64,000 nucleotides of DNA from Marimonas lutisalis (GTDB lineage: Bacteria > Pseudomonadota > Alphaproteobacteria > Rhodobacterales > Rhodobacteraceae). The notes beneath the pieces are model-generated. The model had not been told where the DNA came from and made no database searches. It saw nothing but the letters and a program-made list of their open reading frames with translations. Of this stretch, positions 36,079 through 45,281 are shown piece after piece. Each line of letters starts with the position of its first letter. The stretch's first letter is position 1. Both the position numbers and the translations under genes were made by a program. The DNA is taken from NCBI RefSeq assembly GCF_005434965.1, contig NZ_SKCI01000002.1, forward strand, positions 1 to 64,000, written 5' to 3'.

Positions 36079-36173
36079 GTCCCCGGTCACCGCGCGGCCC
36101 GCGCGAAAAGAGCTGGGCAATCGCATCGCCATGTCGCACAGTTTCCATGCAACCTGCGCAACAGGAGACCAGC

Positions 36174-36566
36174 ATGGGACTTGTCAGTGTTCTGGCCGCG
36201 GCGGCGGCCAGCTATATCTTCGGCGCGATCTGGTACATGACCTTGTCGAAACCCTGGATCTCGGCCGCCGGTATTGCCTGCGATGATCAGGGCAAACCCC
36301 TCAACAGCAGCGCAACCCCCTTCATCCTGTCGGCAATCGCGATGGTCGTCGTGGCCGGGATGATGCGGCACACATTCGCGATGGCGGGCATCGACACGGC
36401 GTTGAAGGGCCTCGTTTCAGGGCTCGGTATCGGGCTCTTTTTCATCGGGCCATGGATCATGATCAACAACGCCTATGGCGATCGCCCGTTCCGGCTCACC
36501 CTGATCGACGGCGGTTATGCCACCTTCGGCTGCGCCATAATCGGCTTCATGCTCGAGCTGTTCTGA
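36174..36566 (+). CDS. DUF1761 family membrane protein
   Basis: This encodes 130 residues from ATG 36174 (AGGAGA 6 nt upstream). Four hydrophobic segments are readable, including LVSVLAAAAASYIFGAIWYM, PFILSAIAMVVVAGMMRH, LVSGLGIGLFFIGPWIMINN and GCAIIGFMLELF. The N-terminal helix with its GAIWY and later NNAYGDRPFRLTLIDGGY are typical of DUF1761. It is an inner-membrane protein of unknown role. A clear terminator follows. Confidence 0.8.
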   Translation: MGLVSVLAAAAASYIFGAIWYMTLSKPWISAAGIACDDQGKPLNSSATPFILSAIAMVVVAGMMRHTFAMAGIDTALKGLVSGLGIGLFFIGPWIMINNAYGDRPFRLTLIDGGYATFGCAIIGFMLELF

Positions 36567-36573
36567 AAAAATG

Positions 36574-36611
36574 AACGGAGGGTCCCGGCCAGACCTGAAC
36601 CCTCCGTTTCC
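36574..36611 (+). terminator. Rho-independent terminator after the DUF1761 gene
   Basis: Perfect 10-bp stem AACGGAGGGT / ACCCTCCGTT (36574-36583 with 36599-36608) followed by TTC, 8 bp after the stop codon. Confidence 0.7.
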
Positions 36612-36738
36612 CCACGTGCTCCCTACACACCACACGTGAATTCTGAACTGGGTCCGGCCATCCTGGCGCGGGCAGGTTGACCTTAGAATACGGCAGCGCG
36701 TCGCGCAAATTCCAAGTGCTTAGAATGCACCTCAAATG

Positions 36739-36764
36739 AAAAACGCCCGCCACCAGGGCGGGCG
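36739..36764 (-). terminator. Rho-independent terminator of the DUF2853 gene
   Basis: On the minus strand CGCCCGCC, a 5-nt loop and GGCGGGCG are followed by TTTTTCATT, about 22 bp downstream of the DUF2853 stop. Confidence 0.75.
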
Positions 36765-36786
36765 CTTTCCTGACTGGAGGCCGGGA

Positions 36787-37128
36787 TCAGCCGTAGACCG
36801 ATTCCTTGCCGAAATGCTTGGTCAGCATGTAGTAGACCACAGCGCGGTACTTGTTGCGCTCGCTGCGGCCATAGGTGTCGAGAACCGAGTTGATCGCGTC
36901 CATCAGCGCCGGACCGTCCGCAAGGCCCAGTTTCTTGATCAGGAAGTTGTTCTTCACGGTTTCCAGCTCGCTTTCCTGGGTTGCCGCCACGGTCGAAGCA
37001 TCGTCATTGTAGATCGCCGGGCCGCACCCGATGGTCACCTTGGTCAGCAGGTCCATATCCGGCGTCATGCCACACTTGTTCTTCAGATCGTCCGCGTATT
37101 TCGCAATCAGCTCGTCGCGCTTACCCAT
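36787..37128 (-). CDS. DUF2853 family protein
   Basis: This encodes 113 residues from ATG 37126-37128 (MGKRDELIAKYADDLKNKCG), preceded by GGGAGA; the frame extends to 37152 but lacks a ribosome site there. GMTPDMDLLTKVTIGCGPAI, NNFLIKKLGL and the C-terminal RNKYRAVVYYMLTKHFGK match DUF2853, a small alpha-helical family without known function. It is transcribed alone and ends at a strong terminator. Confidence 0.85.
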   Translation of the reverse strand: MGKRDELIAKYADDLKNKCGMTPDMDLLTKVTIGCGPAIYNDDASTVAATQESELETVKNNFLIKKLGLADGPALMDAINSVLDTYGRSERNKYRAVVYYMLTKHFGKESVYG

Positions 37129-37385
37129 GATGTTTCTCCCACCTTCTGGCATTCCTGCCTGTTAACAAAAGCCCCTGTTGGCGCTGATTTGCAGACTAAC
37201 GCCTGAATCTGCGCGCACAAAGGGAAAACTTGCTGCCGATTCCCCGTATGGTCGCTGCCGACGCCCCGGTTAACCAGGTTCCCGTTTTCCCCGTTTCTGC
37301 ACCTTTTCCGTCAAATTCTTTCCGCAAATCGTGCGTAGGTTGTCACGCGGGGATAGCAGCAACGAGTACGGGCAGATACACCACA

Positions 37386-38321
37386 ATGGCCGATAAACGG
37401 GATTTCAACGCGCGACTCAGCAGGATCGGCGCCACGGCTTCAGGCCCTGGCACAGGGGTCCGCCCGCGAAGTCTGCGGCGCATACAAGCCCGCCAAGGGC
37501 CCGGAAAACGCTGTCCCAACCTCTATTACCTGATCGCCGCCGTCGCGGGTTTCGTGGGCGCGGTTCTTGTCGGGCTTCACTTCATGTCCACCGTATCGCG
37601 CGAATCCGCCGAAAAACTGACCTCGCGCTTTCTCCACGACCTGCCGGCACCCGTCCTTGCCCAAAGCAGCAGTATCGGTGTGCTTCAAGGCGCCGAGCCC
37701 TATACCGCCTCGATGCTGCGCTACCTGCCTCAATCGCCCTGGGGCTGGGTGCGGGTGAACACGTGGGATGCCCGCTATCCGCAAGTCAAGACACGGCTTC
37801 AGACCGTCTTTTCCGAAAAGAACGAACTGCTTTCGGGCAATGCCGGCTACATGCCGCTGATGGAATTTCTCGCGGTGTTCTCGGATCCGGAAAACAGCTC
37901 CGAACTGCGCCGCGGCGCCCGCGTGCTCAGCTCCGCGATCTTCCTCAACCCCGGTGAGCGCACGTACCTCGAGGTCGAGCTGCGGCATCGTCCCCCTGCC
38001 AGAATGCTGCAGAACGGCACAGGCGGCTGGGTCGGGCACCTGATGCGCGCCGACTACGGTAACCACGATCAAAGCCAGTTTGACCGTGTCACCATCGCAG
38101 GGCTGCCGGCGCTTCTGCTCACCAACCCGTCGCCCGAATCCCAGAAACTGCGCAATGCACCGCGCAACTTCCGTTTGCGGCAGATCGACAACCTGCATGT
38201 CGCCGTGCCGCTCTCGCCCGACCTGGTAATCACCTTCAAGGGCACCGCCCAGCTCTCGGCCGTCGAAGAGCTGTTGAAAAAAACCGATCTTGCCGGGCTC
38301 AATCGCTGGGTCGGCGGCTAG
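37386..38321 (+). CDS. Conserved hypothetical single-pass membrane protein
   Basis: This encodes 311 residues from ATG 37386 (MADKRDFNARLSRIGATASG); an upstream extension to 37230 lacks support. A basic cytoplasmic N-terminus is followed by one transmembrane helix (YYLIAAVAGFVGAVLVGLHF, ~45-65) and a ~245-residue periplasmic domain with SSIGVLQGAEPYTASMLRYL and LPALLLTNPSPESQKLRNAP. I do not recognise a family. Composition is that of the backbone, and it is convergent with the ketopantoate-reductase-like gene 9 bp away. Confidence 0.65.
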   Translation: MADKRDFNARLSRIGATASGPGTGVRPRSLRRIQARQGPGKRCPNLYYLIAAVAGFVGAVLVGLHFMSTVSRESAEKLTSRFLHDLPAPVLAQSSSIGVLQGAEPYTASMLRYLPQSPWGWVRVNTWDARYPQVKTRLQTVFSEKNELLSGNAGYMPLMEFLAVFSDPENSSELRRGARVLSSAIFLNPGERTYLEVELRHRPPARMLQNGTGGWVGHLMRADYGNHDQSQFDRVTIAGLPALLLTNPSPESQKLRNAPRNFRLRQIDNLHVAVPLSPDLVITFKGTAQLSAVEELLKKTDLAGLNRWVGG

Positions 38322-38330
38322 GTTCCGGCG

Positions 38331-39296
38331 TCAGCCGACAAACCGCCGCAGATCGTCCAGCGTCATCGAGGCCGGCGCGGCGCCCTCGCGCGCCAGTTTC
38401 GCACCCAGCCGCACCATCGCGGCATTCACCGGCGTCGGCACACCGGCCATCCGCCCCAGAAGCGCAATCTCACCGTTGAGGTAGTCTGTCTCAACCGATC
38501 CTGCCCCGCGCGCCAGGCTCTGCAGGGTCGAACCGCCCGCATTGTCGATCCCCGGCACGGTGCCGAAATTCATGAACCGGTCCCGCCGCGGATCACCCTT
38601 GCCCAGGTTCATCCAGGCGATGCCATTGGCCTCATAGGCCGCCAGCGCCTCTTCGCGCAGCGCCTCGCCGATCTCCTCGGTCTCTACCCCGCGGCCCAGC
38701 GCGGCCTGGGTGATGTTCGACAGGTTCAACAGCAGCTTGCCGTACTTGCTGGCCATCACGTCGTCCTGCACGAAAGGCTCGATCATGCTGCCCTCGAACG
38801 ACTTGGCCAGCCGTGCGTCATCCGCATCATGGCCCCCCAGATAGCGCCCGATATCGAACATGCCGAACTTGGGCTCGCAATAGGCCACCGCCTGGCCCGG
38901 CCCGTGCAACCCGGCAGGCAGCATCACCGTCACCCCATGCACATTGGGGAACACGCGCAGCGCCATGCGTTCGTTCTCCACCCCGTTCTGCAGGCAGAAA
39001 ACCGGCTGCTCATTCACGCCCGCGGCGCGCAGCGCCTCCAGTGCGGGCGGCGTGTCCTGCGTCTTCATGCAGAGCAGGATCATGTCATCCGCGTGAAAGG
39101 CGATTTCCGCCGGATCAGAGACGCATTCGAACTGTACCACCTTGTCAAACTGCGGCGATCGCATGCGCAGCCCATCGGTCCGGATCGCGGCCAGCTGCGC
39201 ACCGCGCGCGATGCCGATCACCTCCTGCCCGTTCTCGATCAGCGCAGCGGCGGCCGCACCGCCCACCGCTCCAACGCCGTAAATAATGATCCGCAT
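38331..39296 (-). CDS. Ketopantoate reductase family protein (PanE/ApbA-like)
   Basis: This encodes 321 residues from ATG 39294-39296 (MRIIIYGVGAVGGAAAAALI), with GGAGG upstream; the frame is open to 39377 without a better start. The Rossmann motif GVGAVGG, the segment LCMKTQDTPPAL and QNGVENE, and the C-terminal helical domain with VMASKYGKLLLNLSNI (Lys-x-x-x-Asn type) follow PanE/ApbA. It is an NADPH-dependent reductase; whether it makes pantoate or acts on another 2-keto acid is open, since paralogues are common. Confidence 0.8.
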   Translation of the reverse strand: MRIIIYGVGAVGGAAAAALIENGQEVIGIARGAQLAAIRTDGLRMRSPQFDKVVQFECVSDPAEIAFHADDMILLCMKTQDTPPALEALRAAGVNEQPVFCLQNGVENERMALRVFPNVHGVTVMLPAGLHGPGQAVAYCEPKFGMFDIGRYLGGHDADDARLAKSFEGSMIEPFVQDDVMASKYGKLLLNLSNITQAALGRGVETEEIGEALREEALAAYEANGIAWMNLGKGDPRRDRFMNFGTVPGIDNAGGSTLQSLARGAGSVETDYLNGEIALLGRMAGVPTPVNAAMVRLGAKLAREGAAPASMTLDDLRRFVG

Positions 39297-39376
39297 GGCC
39301 CTGCCTCCGCCGGTTCGTCCTGTTTCGCTGGGACAGACTATCGCGCGCCGCCACCCGACAACAGCCCGGACCGCCA

Positions 39377-39409
39377 AAAGAAAACGCCGCCCCGGTCCGG
39401 GACGGCGTT
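39377..39409 (-). terminator. Rho-independent terminator of ahcY
   Basis: On the minus strand AACGCCGTCCCGG / CCGGGGCGGCGTT forms a strong stem followed by TTCTTTT, about 20 bp after the ahcY stop. Confidence 0.75.
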
Positions 39410-39431
39410 CTTGTCGACCGGTCTGGTCAGA

Positions 39432-40826
39432 TCAATAACGGTAATGCTCGGGCTTGAACGGGCCCTCGGGGCTGACGCCGATGTAATCGGCCTGCTCCGC
39501 GCTCAGCTGGCTCAGCTTCACGCCGATCCGCTCCAGGTGCAGCTTGGCCACCTTCTCGTCCAGGTGCTTGGGCAGCACGTAGACCTCGTTGGCGTATTCC
39601 GCGCCCTTGGTCCACAGCTCGATCTGCGCCAGGACCTGGTTGGTAAAACTCGCCGACATCACAAAGGACGGGTGGCCGGTGGCATTGCCCAGGTTCAACA
39701 GGCGGCCTTCGCTGAGCAGGATGATCCGGTTGCCATTCGGCATCTCGATCATGTCCACCTGGTCCTTGATGTTGGTCCATTTGTGGTTCTTCAGCGCGGC
39801 CACCTGGATCTCGTTATCAAAGTGGCCGATGTTGCCGACGATCGCCATGTCCTTCATCTCACGCATGTGCTCGATGCGGATCACGTCGCGGTTGCCGGTG
39901 GTGGTGATGAAGATATCCGCGCTCGGCGCCACGTCTTCCAGCGTGACCACCTCGAACCCGTCCATCGCCGCCTGCAGCGCGCAGATCGGGTCGATCTCGG
40001 TCACCTTCACGCGGGCGCCCGCGCCGCGCAGGCTCGCTGCGCTGCCCTTGCCCACGTCGCCATAGCCGCAGACCACGGCGACCTTGCCGGCCATCATCGT
40101 ATCGGTGGCGCGGCGAATACCATCAACCAGGCTTTCCTTGCAGCCGTACTTGTTGTCGAATTTCGACTTGGTCACGCTGTCGTTGACGTTGATCGCCGGG
40201 AAGGGCAGGTGGCCCTTTTCCATCATCTTGTAAAGACGGTGCACCCCGGTGGTGGTTTCCTCGGAAACACCCTTGATCATGTGGCGCTGTTTCACGAACC
40301 AGCCGGGGCTTTCGGCCAGGCGTTTCTTGATCTGCGCAAACAGCGCCTCTTCTTCCTCGCTCTGCGGGTTCTCGATCAGGTCGGTCTCGCCTTCCTCGAC
40401 CCGCGCGCCGATCAGAATGTAAAGCGTCGCATCGCCGCCATCGTCCAGGATCATGTTCGCGCCACCTTCCTCGAACTGGAAAATGCGGTCGGCATAGTCC
40501 CAGTATTCCGGCAGGGTCTCGCCCTTGATGGCGAAAACCGGCGTGCCGCCCGCGGCAATCGCCGCCGCCGCGTGATCCTGGGTTGAGAAGATGTTGCACG
40601 AGGCCCAGCGCACATCGGCACCCAGCGCCACCAGCGTCTCGATCAACACCGCCGTCTGGATCGTCATGTGCAGGCTGCCGGCAATCCGCGCACCCTTCAA
40701 CGGCTGCGCCGCGCCATATTCCTCGCGCAGGGCCATCAGGCCGGGCATCTCGGTCTCGGCAATTGCAATTTCCTTGCGGCCGAACTCGGCCAGGTTGATG
40801 TCCTTGACGATATAATCGGTTGTCAT
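39432..40826 (-). CDS. ahcY: S-adenosylhomocysteinase
   Basis: This encodes 464 residues, normal for bacterial AhcY with the ~40-residue insertion. Landmarks are [20 protein letters not shown] near residue 50, [16 protein letters not shown]-like [20 protein letters not shown], the NAD-binding [15 protein letters not shown], and the C-terminus PEHYRY. The enzyme splits S-adenosylhomocysteine to adenosine and homocysteine. I looked for, and did not see, an SAH-type riboswitch in the upstream 190 bp. ahcY is linked to the reg cluster in Rhodobacter; here it lies ~4 kb from regA. Confidence 0.96.
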   Translation of the reverse strand: MTTDYIVKDINLAEFGRKEIAIAETEMPGLMALREEYGAAQPLKGARIAGSLHMTIQTAVLIETLVALGADVRWASCNIFSTQDHAAAAIAAGGTPVFAIKGETLPEYWDYADRIFQFEEGGANMILDDGGDATLYILIGARVEEGETDLIENPQSEEEEALFAQIKKRLAESPGWFVKQRHMIKGVSEETTTGVHRLYKMMEKGHLPFPAINVNDSVTKSKFDNKYGCKESLVDGIRRATDTMMAGKVAVVCGYGDVGKGSAASLRGAGARVKVTEIDPICALQAAMDGFEVVTLEDVAPSADIFITTTGNRDVIRIEHMREMKDMAIVGNIGHFDNEIQVAALKNHKWTNIKDQVDMIEMPNGNRIILLSEGRLLNLGNATGHPSFVMSASFTNQVLAQIELWTKGAEYANEVYVLPKHLDEKVAKLHLERIGVKLSQLSAEQADYIGVSPEGPFKPEHYRY

Positions 40827-41025
40827 CTCGCGCTGCTCCGTCTCGCCTTACCCGCGTGCACGCGCCGTGGGATCTGGCTGGTCAAATCATGTCGGATGCG
40901 GTTTTCGGCCCGGGCAAATACCGATGCCCCGAAACCGCAAAGGGTTCGGCACGCACCTATCATTCCTTGCCTTTGCACACAATCCGCATAAACTTTGGCG
41001 CAGAGCAGTAAAAAAGGCAGGAAAC

Positions 41026-41769
41026 ATGCCGAAAGATACCAAGGCCGATCAGGCCCTTCCCGATATCTCCGATATCCCGCATTCCGTGTTCGCCAATGAA
41101 TACGGATTTTACTGCGTTCCGGATGAATATCGCGGCCGGGGCATTCCAACCCTGCTGCAAAACGGCAAGGTCTACGAGCCGCGCACCCTGCGTTTCCTGC
41201 GCCGCCATCTGGGCAACGGCGACATCGTCACCGGTGGCGCCTTCATCGGTGATTTCTTCCCGGCGCTGTGCGAAAACCTCGCCCCCAAGGCACGACTGCA
41301 CAGTTTCGAGCCGGTGCCGGTCAGCTTCGTCGCCGCGCAGGAAACCATGCGCCTGAACGGTCTGGGCAATGTCGCCCTGCACCGTGTCGCCGTCGGCGCC
41401 GAAGAGTCCACGGTCACGCTTCAGATCGCCCGCCCCTCGGGCAAGAAGATCGCCGCGGGCGAAAAGATCGTCACTGACATGGAAGCCGACGATCAGCGCG
41501 CGATCAGCGTGCCGCTCGTCACCATCGACTCGCTGGTGCCGAAATCACGCAAAGTGTCTCTGTTACACCTCGATGTGGAAGGTTTCGAACAGAACGCGCT
41601 GGCCGGCAGCGCGCGCATCCTGAACGATCACGCGCCGCTCGTGGTGCTGGAATCCGGCAAGGCGTGGCGCAACCGCGCCTTTGCCGAAACCCTCAACCGT
41701 CTCGCGCCAAAGGCCGGCTATCGCTGCGTCGGCGAGATCGAAAGAAACGGTATTTTCCTGCCGGCCTGA
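41026..41769 (+). CDS. FkbM family methyltransferase
   Basis: This encodes 247 residues from ATG 41026 (GGCAGGAAAC upstream). The class I methyltransferase core is visible as DIVTGGAFIGDFFPALCENL, the SAM-loop LHSFEPVPVSFVAAQETMRL, and VSLLHLDVEGFEQNALAGS, the FkbM hallmark (DVEGFE). C-terminal NRAFAETLNRLAPKAGYRCV completes the family pattern. It probably methylates a sugar or lipid-linked glycan; the substrate is unknown. It is convergent with a small secreted protein gene 4 bp away. Confidence 0.85.
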   Translation: MPKDTKADQALPDISDIPHSVFANEYGFYCVPDEYRGRGIPTLLQNGKVYEPRTLRFLRRHLGNGDIVTGGAFIGDFFPALCENLAPKARLHSFEPVPVSFVAAQETMRLNGLGNVALHRVAVGAEESTVTLQIARPSGKKIAAGEKIVTDMEADDQRAISVPLVTIDSLVPKSRKVSLLHLDVEGFEQNALAGSARILNDHAPLVVLESGKAWRNRAFAETLNRLAPKAGYRCVGEIERNGIFLPA

Positions 41770-41773
41770 GAGC

Positions 41774-42088
41774 TCAGCTTTTCAGCCCCGCCGGCATCTG
41801 CACAGGCGATTGCGCAAACCAGTCCGTTCCGGTGGCCAGCACACAGCTCAGCCCCTCGGCCGTGGTCATCAGAACGGTAAAGGTGCCGGTCTCGGGCGAT
41901 GCCCAGACCTCGACAACCGCCTCACCGTCTGTCGCATCGTTCAGCCCGCCGCCGGTCAACTGCTCGGCATAGTCCTGCTCCAGCCGCTGCACCACCTGAT
42001 CCCGCATGGCACAGTTTTCGGCATGGGCCGGAATCGCGGTCAGCACCGCGCCGATCCCCAACCCCAGGGCAACTAGTCTGTTGAGCAT
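41774..42088 (-). CDS. Small secreted hypothetical protein
   Basis: This encodes 104 residues with a clear Sec signal peptide (LNRLVALGLGIGAVLTAIPA, cleavage near AHA-EN). The mature part has two Cys (NCAMRDQ and LSCVLATG) that could form a disulfide, and MTTAEGLSCVLATGTDWF recalls a small periplasmic family of Rhodobacteraceae without a name I can give. AAGGAGC precedes the ATG. Function is unknown. Confidence 0.65.
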   Translation of the reverse strand: MLNRLVALGLGIGAVLTAIPAHAENCAMRDQVVQRLEQDYAEQLTGGGLNDATDGEAVVEVWASPETGTFTVLMTTAEGLSCVLATGTDWFAQSPVQMPAGLKS

Positions 42089-42302
42089 GGGACCTGCTCC
42101 TTTCGTACTGCTTCGATCGCCGGGCAGCGCAGGGAGAGAGACTGCGCGCCCGGCGGCTCGTTTATTTTACGGCGATCACCCAAAGCCCGTGCCGGTTCTC
42201 CGGTCTTGTCGGGCTTTGTGGCAGCAGGTAATCCCAATAAGTTCATTCTGCGCCCTGAATGTGGCAGAAAAAGGGCGTGCAATATCGGAGTTTGACGAAA
42301 AC

Positions 42303-42911
42303 ATGGCAGCCGCCCGAAAATCCGCCCCGCCCCGCGCCTGGCAACGTATGCTGTCGGGCCGCCGGCTTGATCTGCTCGATCCCACGCCGATGGATATCGA
42401 GATCGAGGACATCGCCCACGGCCTTGCTTTCGTGGCGCGCTGGAACGGGCAGACGATGGGCGACTGGCCCTATTCCGTGGCCGAACATTCCCTTCTGGTC
42501 GAAGCGATTTACGCAAGGTTAGAGCCGAAATCGCCCCCGAAATGGCGCCTTGCCGCGCTTCTGCACGACGCGCCCGAATACGTGATCGGCGACATGATTT
42601 CGCCGGTCAAGGCGGCGGTCGGGCCGGGTTATGGCGCGCTGGATGACAGGCTGACCGCGGCCATTCACATCCGTTTCGGCCTGCCCGCCGCCATTCCCGT
42701 GGCCGTGAAGAAGAAAATCAAGGCCGCCGACCGCGTTTCCGCCTGGATGGAGGCGACCCAGATTGCCGGGTTCACCATGGCCGAGGCGGACAAGTTTTTC
42801 GGCAAGCCGGATCCGGCGCTGATCGAGGGGCTGGACATCCACCTGCGTCCCCCGAAAGACGTGCGCGAGGATTTCACCGCCCGGCACAACACGCTTCTGG
42901 CCGCGATTTAG
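42303..42911 (+). CDS. HD-domain phosphohydrolase (YfbR-like)
   Basis: This encodes 202 residues from ATG 42303; the open frame begins earlier (42006) but overlaps the divergent promoter region. RAWQRMLSGRRLDLLDPTPM and SVAEHSLLVEAIYA give the first metal-binding His, LAALLHDAPEYVIGDMISPV the His-Asp pair plus Glu, and KAADRVSAWMEATQIAGF the distal Asp, as in YfbR-type 5'-deoxynucleotidases. It should hydrolyse a phosphate ester in the cytoplasm; the exact nucleotide is not determined. The GNAT gene follows 29 bp later. Confidence 0.75.
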   Translation: MAAARKSAPPRAWQRMLSGRRLDLLDPTPMDIEIEDIAHGLAFVARWNGQTMGDWPYSVAEHSLLVEAIYARLEPKSPPKWRLAALLHDAPEYVIGDMISPVKAAVGPGYGALDDRLTAAIHIRFGLPAAIPVAVKKKIKAADRVSAWMEATQIAGFTMAEADKFFGKPDPALIEGLDIHLRPPKDVREDFTARHNTLLAAI

Positions 42912-42940
42912 TCTCTAATAATGCCCGAAAAGGCCCGTTC

Positions 42941-43426
42941 ATGATCCATATCCGCCGCGCCACCCCCGCCGATGCCCGCGCCATGGCCGAGCTTCTGAAT
43001 GCGATCATTGCCCAGGGCGGAACGACCGCGCTGACCGATCCGATAACGGGGGCGGACCTGTCCGACAAGATGGCCGGCCACGGCGTGCATGGCGTGTGGC
43101 ACCTGGCCGAAGATGACGATGGCACGCTGCTCGGCTTTCAATGGATTGGCCCATATCCCGACCTGCCACCCGAGGCCTGCGATATCGCCACCTTCGTGCG
43201 TGTCGGAGAAACCGGGTTGGGAATCGGCTCGCGTCTTTTTGCGGCCACCGCCGCCGCCGCGCGCGACCTGGGCTATGAGTGGATCAACGCCAATATCCGT
43301 GCCGACAATTCCGGCGGCCTTGCCTATTACCAGTCGCGCGGGTTCGAGACATGGGGGCGGCGCGAAGGCGTTGCGCTGGCCGACGGTACGATCGTCGACA
43401 AAATCCTCAAGCGCTACGATCTCTGA
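42941..43426 (+). CDS. GNAT N-acetyltransferase (phosphinothricin-acetyltransferase-like)
   Basis: This encodes 161 residues. MIHIRRATPADARAMAELLN, motif A with FVRVGETGLGIGSRLFAATA, and NIRADNSGGLAYYQSRGFET are typical of the PAT/RimI-like GNAT branch. The substrate is unknown and no resistance role is implied. It likely shares a transcript with the HD gene. Confidence 0.8.
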   Translation: MIHIRRATPADARAMAELLNAIIAQGGTTALTDPITGADLSDKMAGHGVHGVWHLAEDDDGTLLGFQWIGPYPDLPPEACDIATFVRVGETGLGIGSRLFAATAAAARDLGYEWINANIRADNSGGLAYYQSRGFETWGRREGVALADGTIVDKILKRYDL

Positions 43427-43482
43427 CAGGGCATCGCACGCCCTGTTAAGTCTCTAATGCTGCCGAAAACCCCGATTTTGCC

Positions 43483-43556
43483 GACAGCCGGATGTCAGCC
43501 GGGCGGTGCACGCATGTCACCCCCCTGATTCGCGGCCCGTGCCAAAAGGTTAACGT
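43483..43556. repeat. Intergenic repeat between convergent genes, copy 1
   Basis: It contains CAGCCGGATGTCAGCCGG, then ATGTCACCCCCCTGATTCG and GGTTAACG. A second copy lies at 58121-58192. Both sit between the 3' ends of convergent genes, so the element may act in termination or be a REP-like sequence. Confidence 0.6.
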
Positions 43557-44575
43557 GCCTCCAGCCGCGCCAGCGCGTCGGCCACCCACGCTTCTTCCTC
43601 GGCGCTCAGCGGTCCCCAGTCCACCCCTTGGTCCAGGAAACCGCCCGCCATCAGCTCCGTCCCGATCGCCGCGAAATCCAGTGCCGAGATCAGCCGCTTC
43701 TTCCCGTGGCTGTATCCCACCCGCGCCAGCGCCTCGATCACCAGCGGCGCCGTGCCGGTAAACCGTTCCATATGCCGGCGCAGCGAGCGGCTCGCGCCGC
43801 GGTTCCGCCGCAGGATCACCGCCGCCCATTGCGGCGCTTTCGCGACCATCGCGTAAAGGTGCAGGGCCGATCCGTCCAACCCCACCACCCGCTCCGCCGC
43901 CTTGTATCGCGCGACCTGCGTGGCGATGTCGTGCCTCTCGGGATGGAACACTTCGTAACCCGCACGCGCCATCCGGTCGTCAAGGATCTCCTCACCCACG
44001 AACCCGCCCTTGTTCACCCCCTGCCTTGCACGGGAAATAAACAACCGCTCCGGCCCTTCGGCCCTGATATCCCTGGCGAAATGCGTATCGACGAACCGCC
44101 GGAACACCCGCGTGCCAAAGGCGATATCGCCCAGGCCAAAGGCCTGCCCCGGCACGTCCAGATGATCGACCTGCGTGATCCGGGTCACCACCCGCACCGG
44201 CACGTCACCAATCAACAGCCGCAGGTAATCGGCCTGGAACGCCCGCAACCCCTCGGGCTGCGTCTGATCCCTGGCCGCAAAGACCACCCCACTCAACTTG
44301 TCGCGCAGCCCCGGCACCGGCCACAGCCGCGCCGTGCTCTCCACCTGGAAATGGCCGAAGTGATTGAACAGAACACCGCCCCACAGCCACCGGCCCGGCA
44401 GGTGCTCCTCCACCGGCCCCTTGCGCTGGGGCTCAACCGTGATCGCCTTTTCCCGCCGCCATGTCGCGCCCCGCGGCAGGTAACGGCCATCTACATCCAG
44501 CACCCCGCACCCCTGCACCAGACCGCCCTGCGCGGGCGGCACGATGATCGCGGCCGGCACCTCGCGGCACGTCAT
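43550..44575 (-). CDS. Glycosyltransferase family 61 (DUF563) protein
   Basis: From ATG 44573-44575 the product has 341 residues; a TTG at 44621-44623, directly after regA, would add 16. The family signature LFNHFGHFQVESTARLWPVP lies near residue 75, ERLFISRARQGVNKGGFVGE in the middle, and RVVGLDGSALHLYAMVAKAP near 240 (the DGSA.H motif). GT61 enzymes transfer sugars to surface glycans or glycoproteins. It lies just downstream of regA on the same strand, so it may be in the senC-regA transcript. Confidence 0.75.
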   Translation of the reverse strand: MTCREVPAAIIVPPAQGGLVQGCGVLDVDGRYLPRGATWRREKAITVEPQRKGPVEEHLPGRWLWGGVLFNHFGHFQVESTARLWPVPGLRDKLSGVVFAARDQTQPEGLRAFQADYLRLLIGDVPVRVVTRITQVDHLDVPGQAFGLGDIAFGTRVFRRFVDTHFARDIRAEGPERLFISRARQGVNKGGFVGEEILDDRMARAGYEVFHPERHDIATQVARYKAAERVVGLDGSALHLYAMVAKAPQWAAVILRRNRGASRSLRRHMERFTGTAPLVIEALARVGYSHGKKRLISALDFAAIGTELMAGGFLDQGVDWGPLSAEEEAWVADALARLEAR

Positions 44576-44626
44576 CGACCAACCCCCACCGGGATTGGGC
44601 GGAAATGCCGGATCGTGTTTCAAGGA

Positions 44627-45178
44627 TTACCGCGGGCTGCGCTTGGCCAGGATCCGCTGCAGCGTGCGGCGGTGCATGTTCAGCCGCCGCGCGGTTTCGC
44701 TGACATTGCGATCGCAAAGTTCATAGACCCGCTGAATATGCTCCCAGCGCACGCGGTCCGCGCTCATCGGGTTTTCCGGCGGCGGGGGCAGCTCGTTATC
44801 CGGGGTCAGCAGGGCGTTTGTGATGTCCTTGGCGTCGGCCGGTTTCGACAGGTAATCGGTCGCCCCGATCTTTACCGCCGCCACCGCCGTGGCAATCGCG
44901 CCATAGCCGGTCAGCACCACGATACGGCTGTCCGGCCGCTTCTCGCGCAGCACCTCGACCACGTCGAGCCCGTTGCCATCCTCAAGCCGCAGGTCGCAGA
45001 CCGCAAAGGCGGGTGGCCGAGCCGTGGCGATCGCCTTGCCGGCAGCCACGGAACTGGCGGTTTCCACTTCGAAGCCGCGCTTCTCCATCGCCTTGGCCAG
45101 GCGGCGCAGAAACGGCTCGTCATCGTCGACGATCAGCAGCGATTTGTCTTCGCCAATCTCCAGAACCTCATCGGCCAC
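44627..45178 (-). CDS. regA: Redox response regulator RegA/PrrA
   Basis: This encodes 183 residues from a GTG start with GGAGG 8 nt upstream. The receiver domain has LLIVDDDEPFLRRLAKAM, phospho-acceptor Asp in AVCDLRLEDGNGLDV (~63) and Lys in YLSKPADAKD; a Pro-rich linker (ELPPPPENP) leads to a Fis-type HTH, CDRNVSETARRLNMHRRTLQ. This is the ActR/RegA/PrrA family that controls photosynthesis, respiration, nitrogen and carbon fixation in response to redox state. Its kinase regB lies across the divergent intergenic region, beyond senC. Confidence 0.95.
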   Translation of the reverse strand: MADEVLEIGEDKSLLIVDDDEPFLRRLAKAMEKRGFEVETASSVAAGKAIATARPPAFAVCDLRLEDGNGLDVVEVLREKRPDSRIVVLTGYGAIATAVAAVKIGATDYLSKPADAKDITNALLTPDNELPPPPENPMSADRVRWEHIQRVYELCDRNVSETARRLNMHRRTLQRILAKRSPR

Positions 45179-45281
45179 GAAGGCTCCTCCCGTTCACGCG
45201 CTCACGTTGCATAGGTTGTAGCCCGCGCCCGGGCATCCGTCAAACCTCGTCGCACCGGAAAACGCGGGCCGCGTCAGGGCC

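Noticed and set aside
38829-40586. Rightward open frame of 585 codons
   Set aside because: Antisense to ahcY and the ketopantoate-reductase-like gene; no protein signature.
40827-41025. Possible SAH or SAM/SAH riboswitch upstream of ahcY
   Set aside because: I could not find the conserved core of either class in the leader; no structure convincing by eye.
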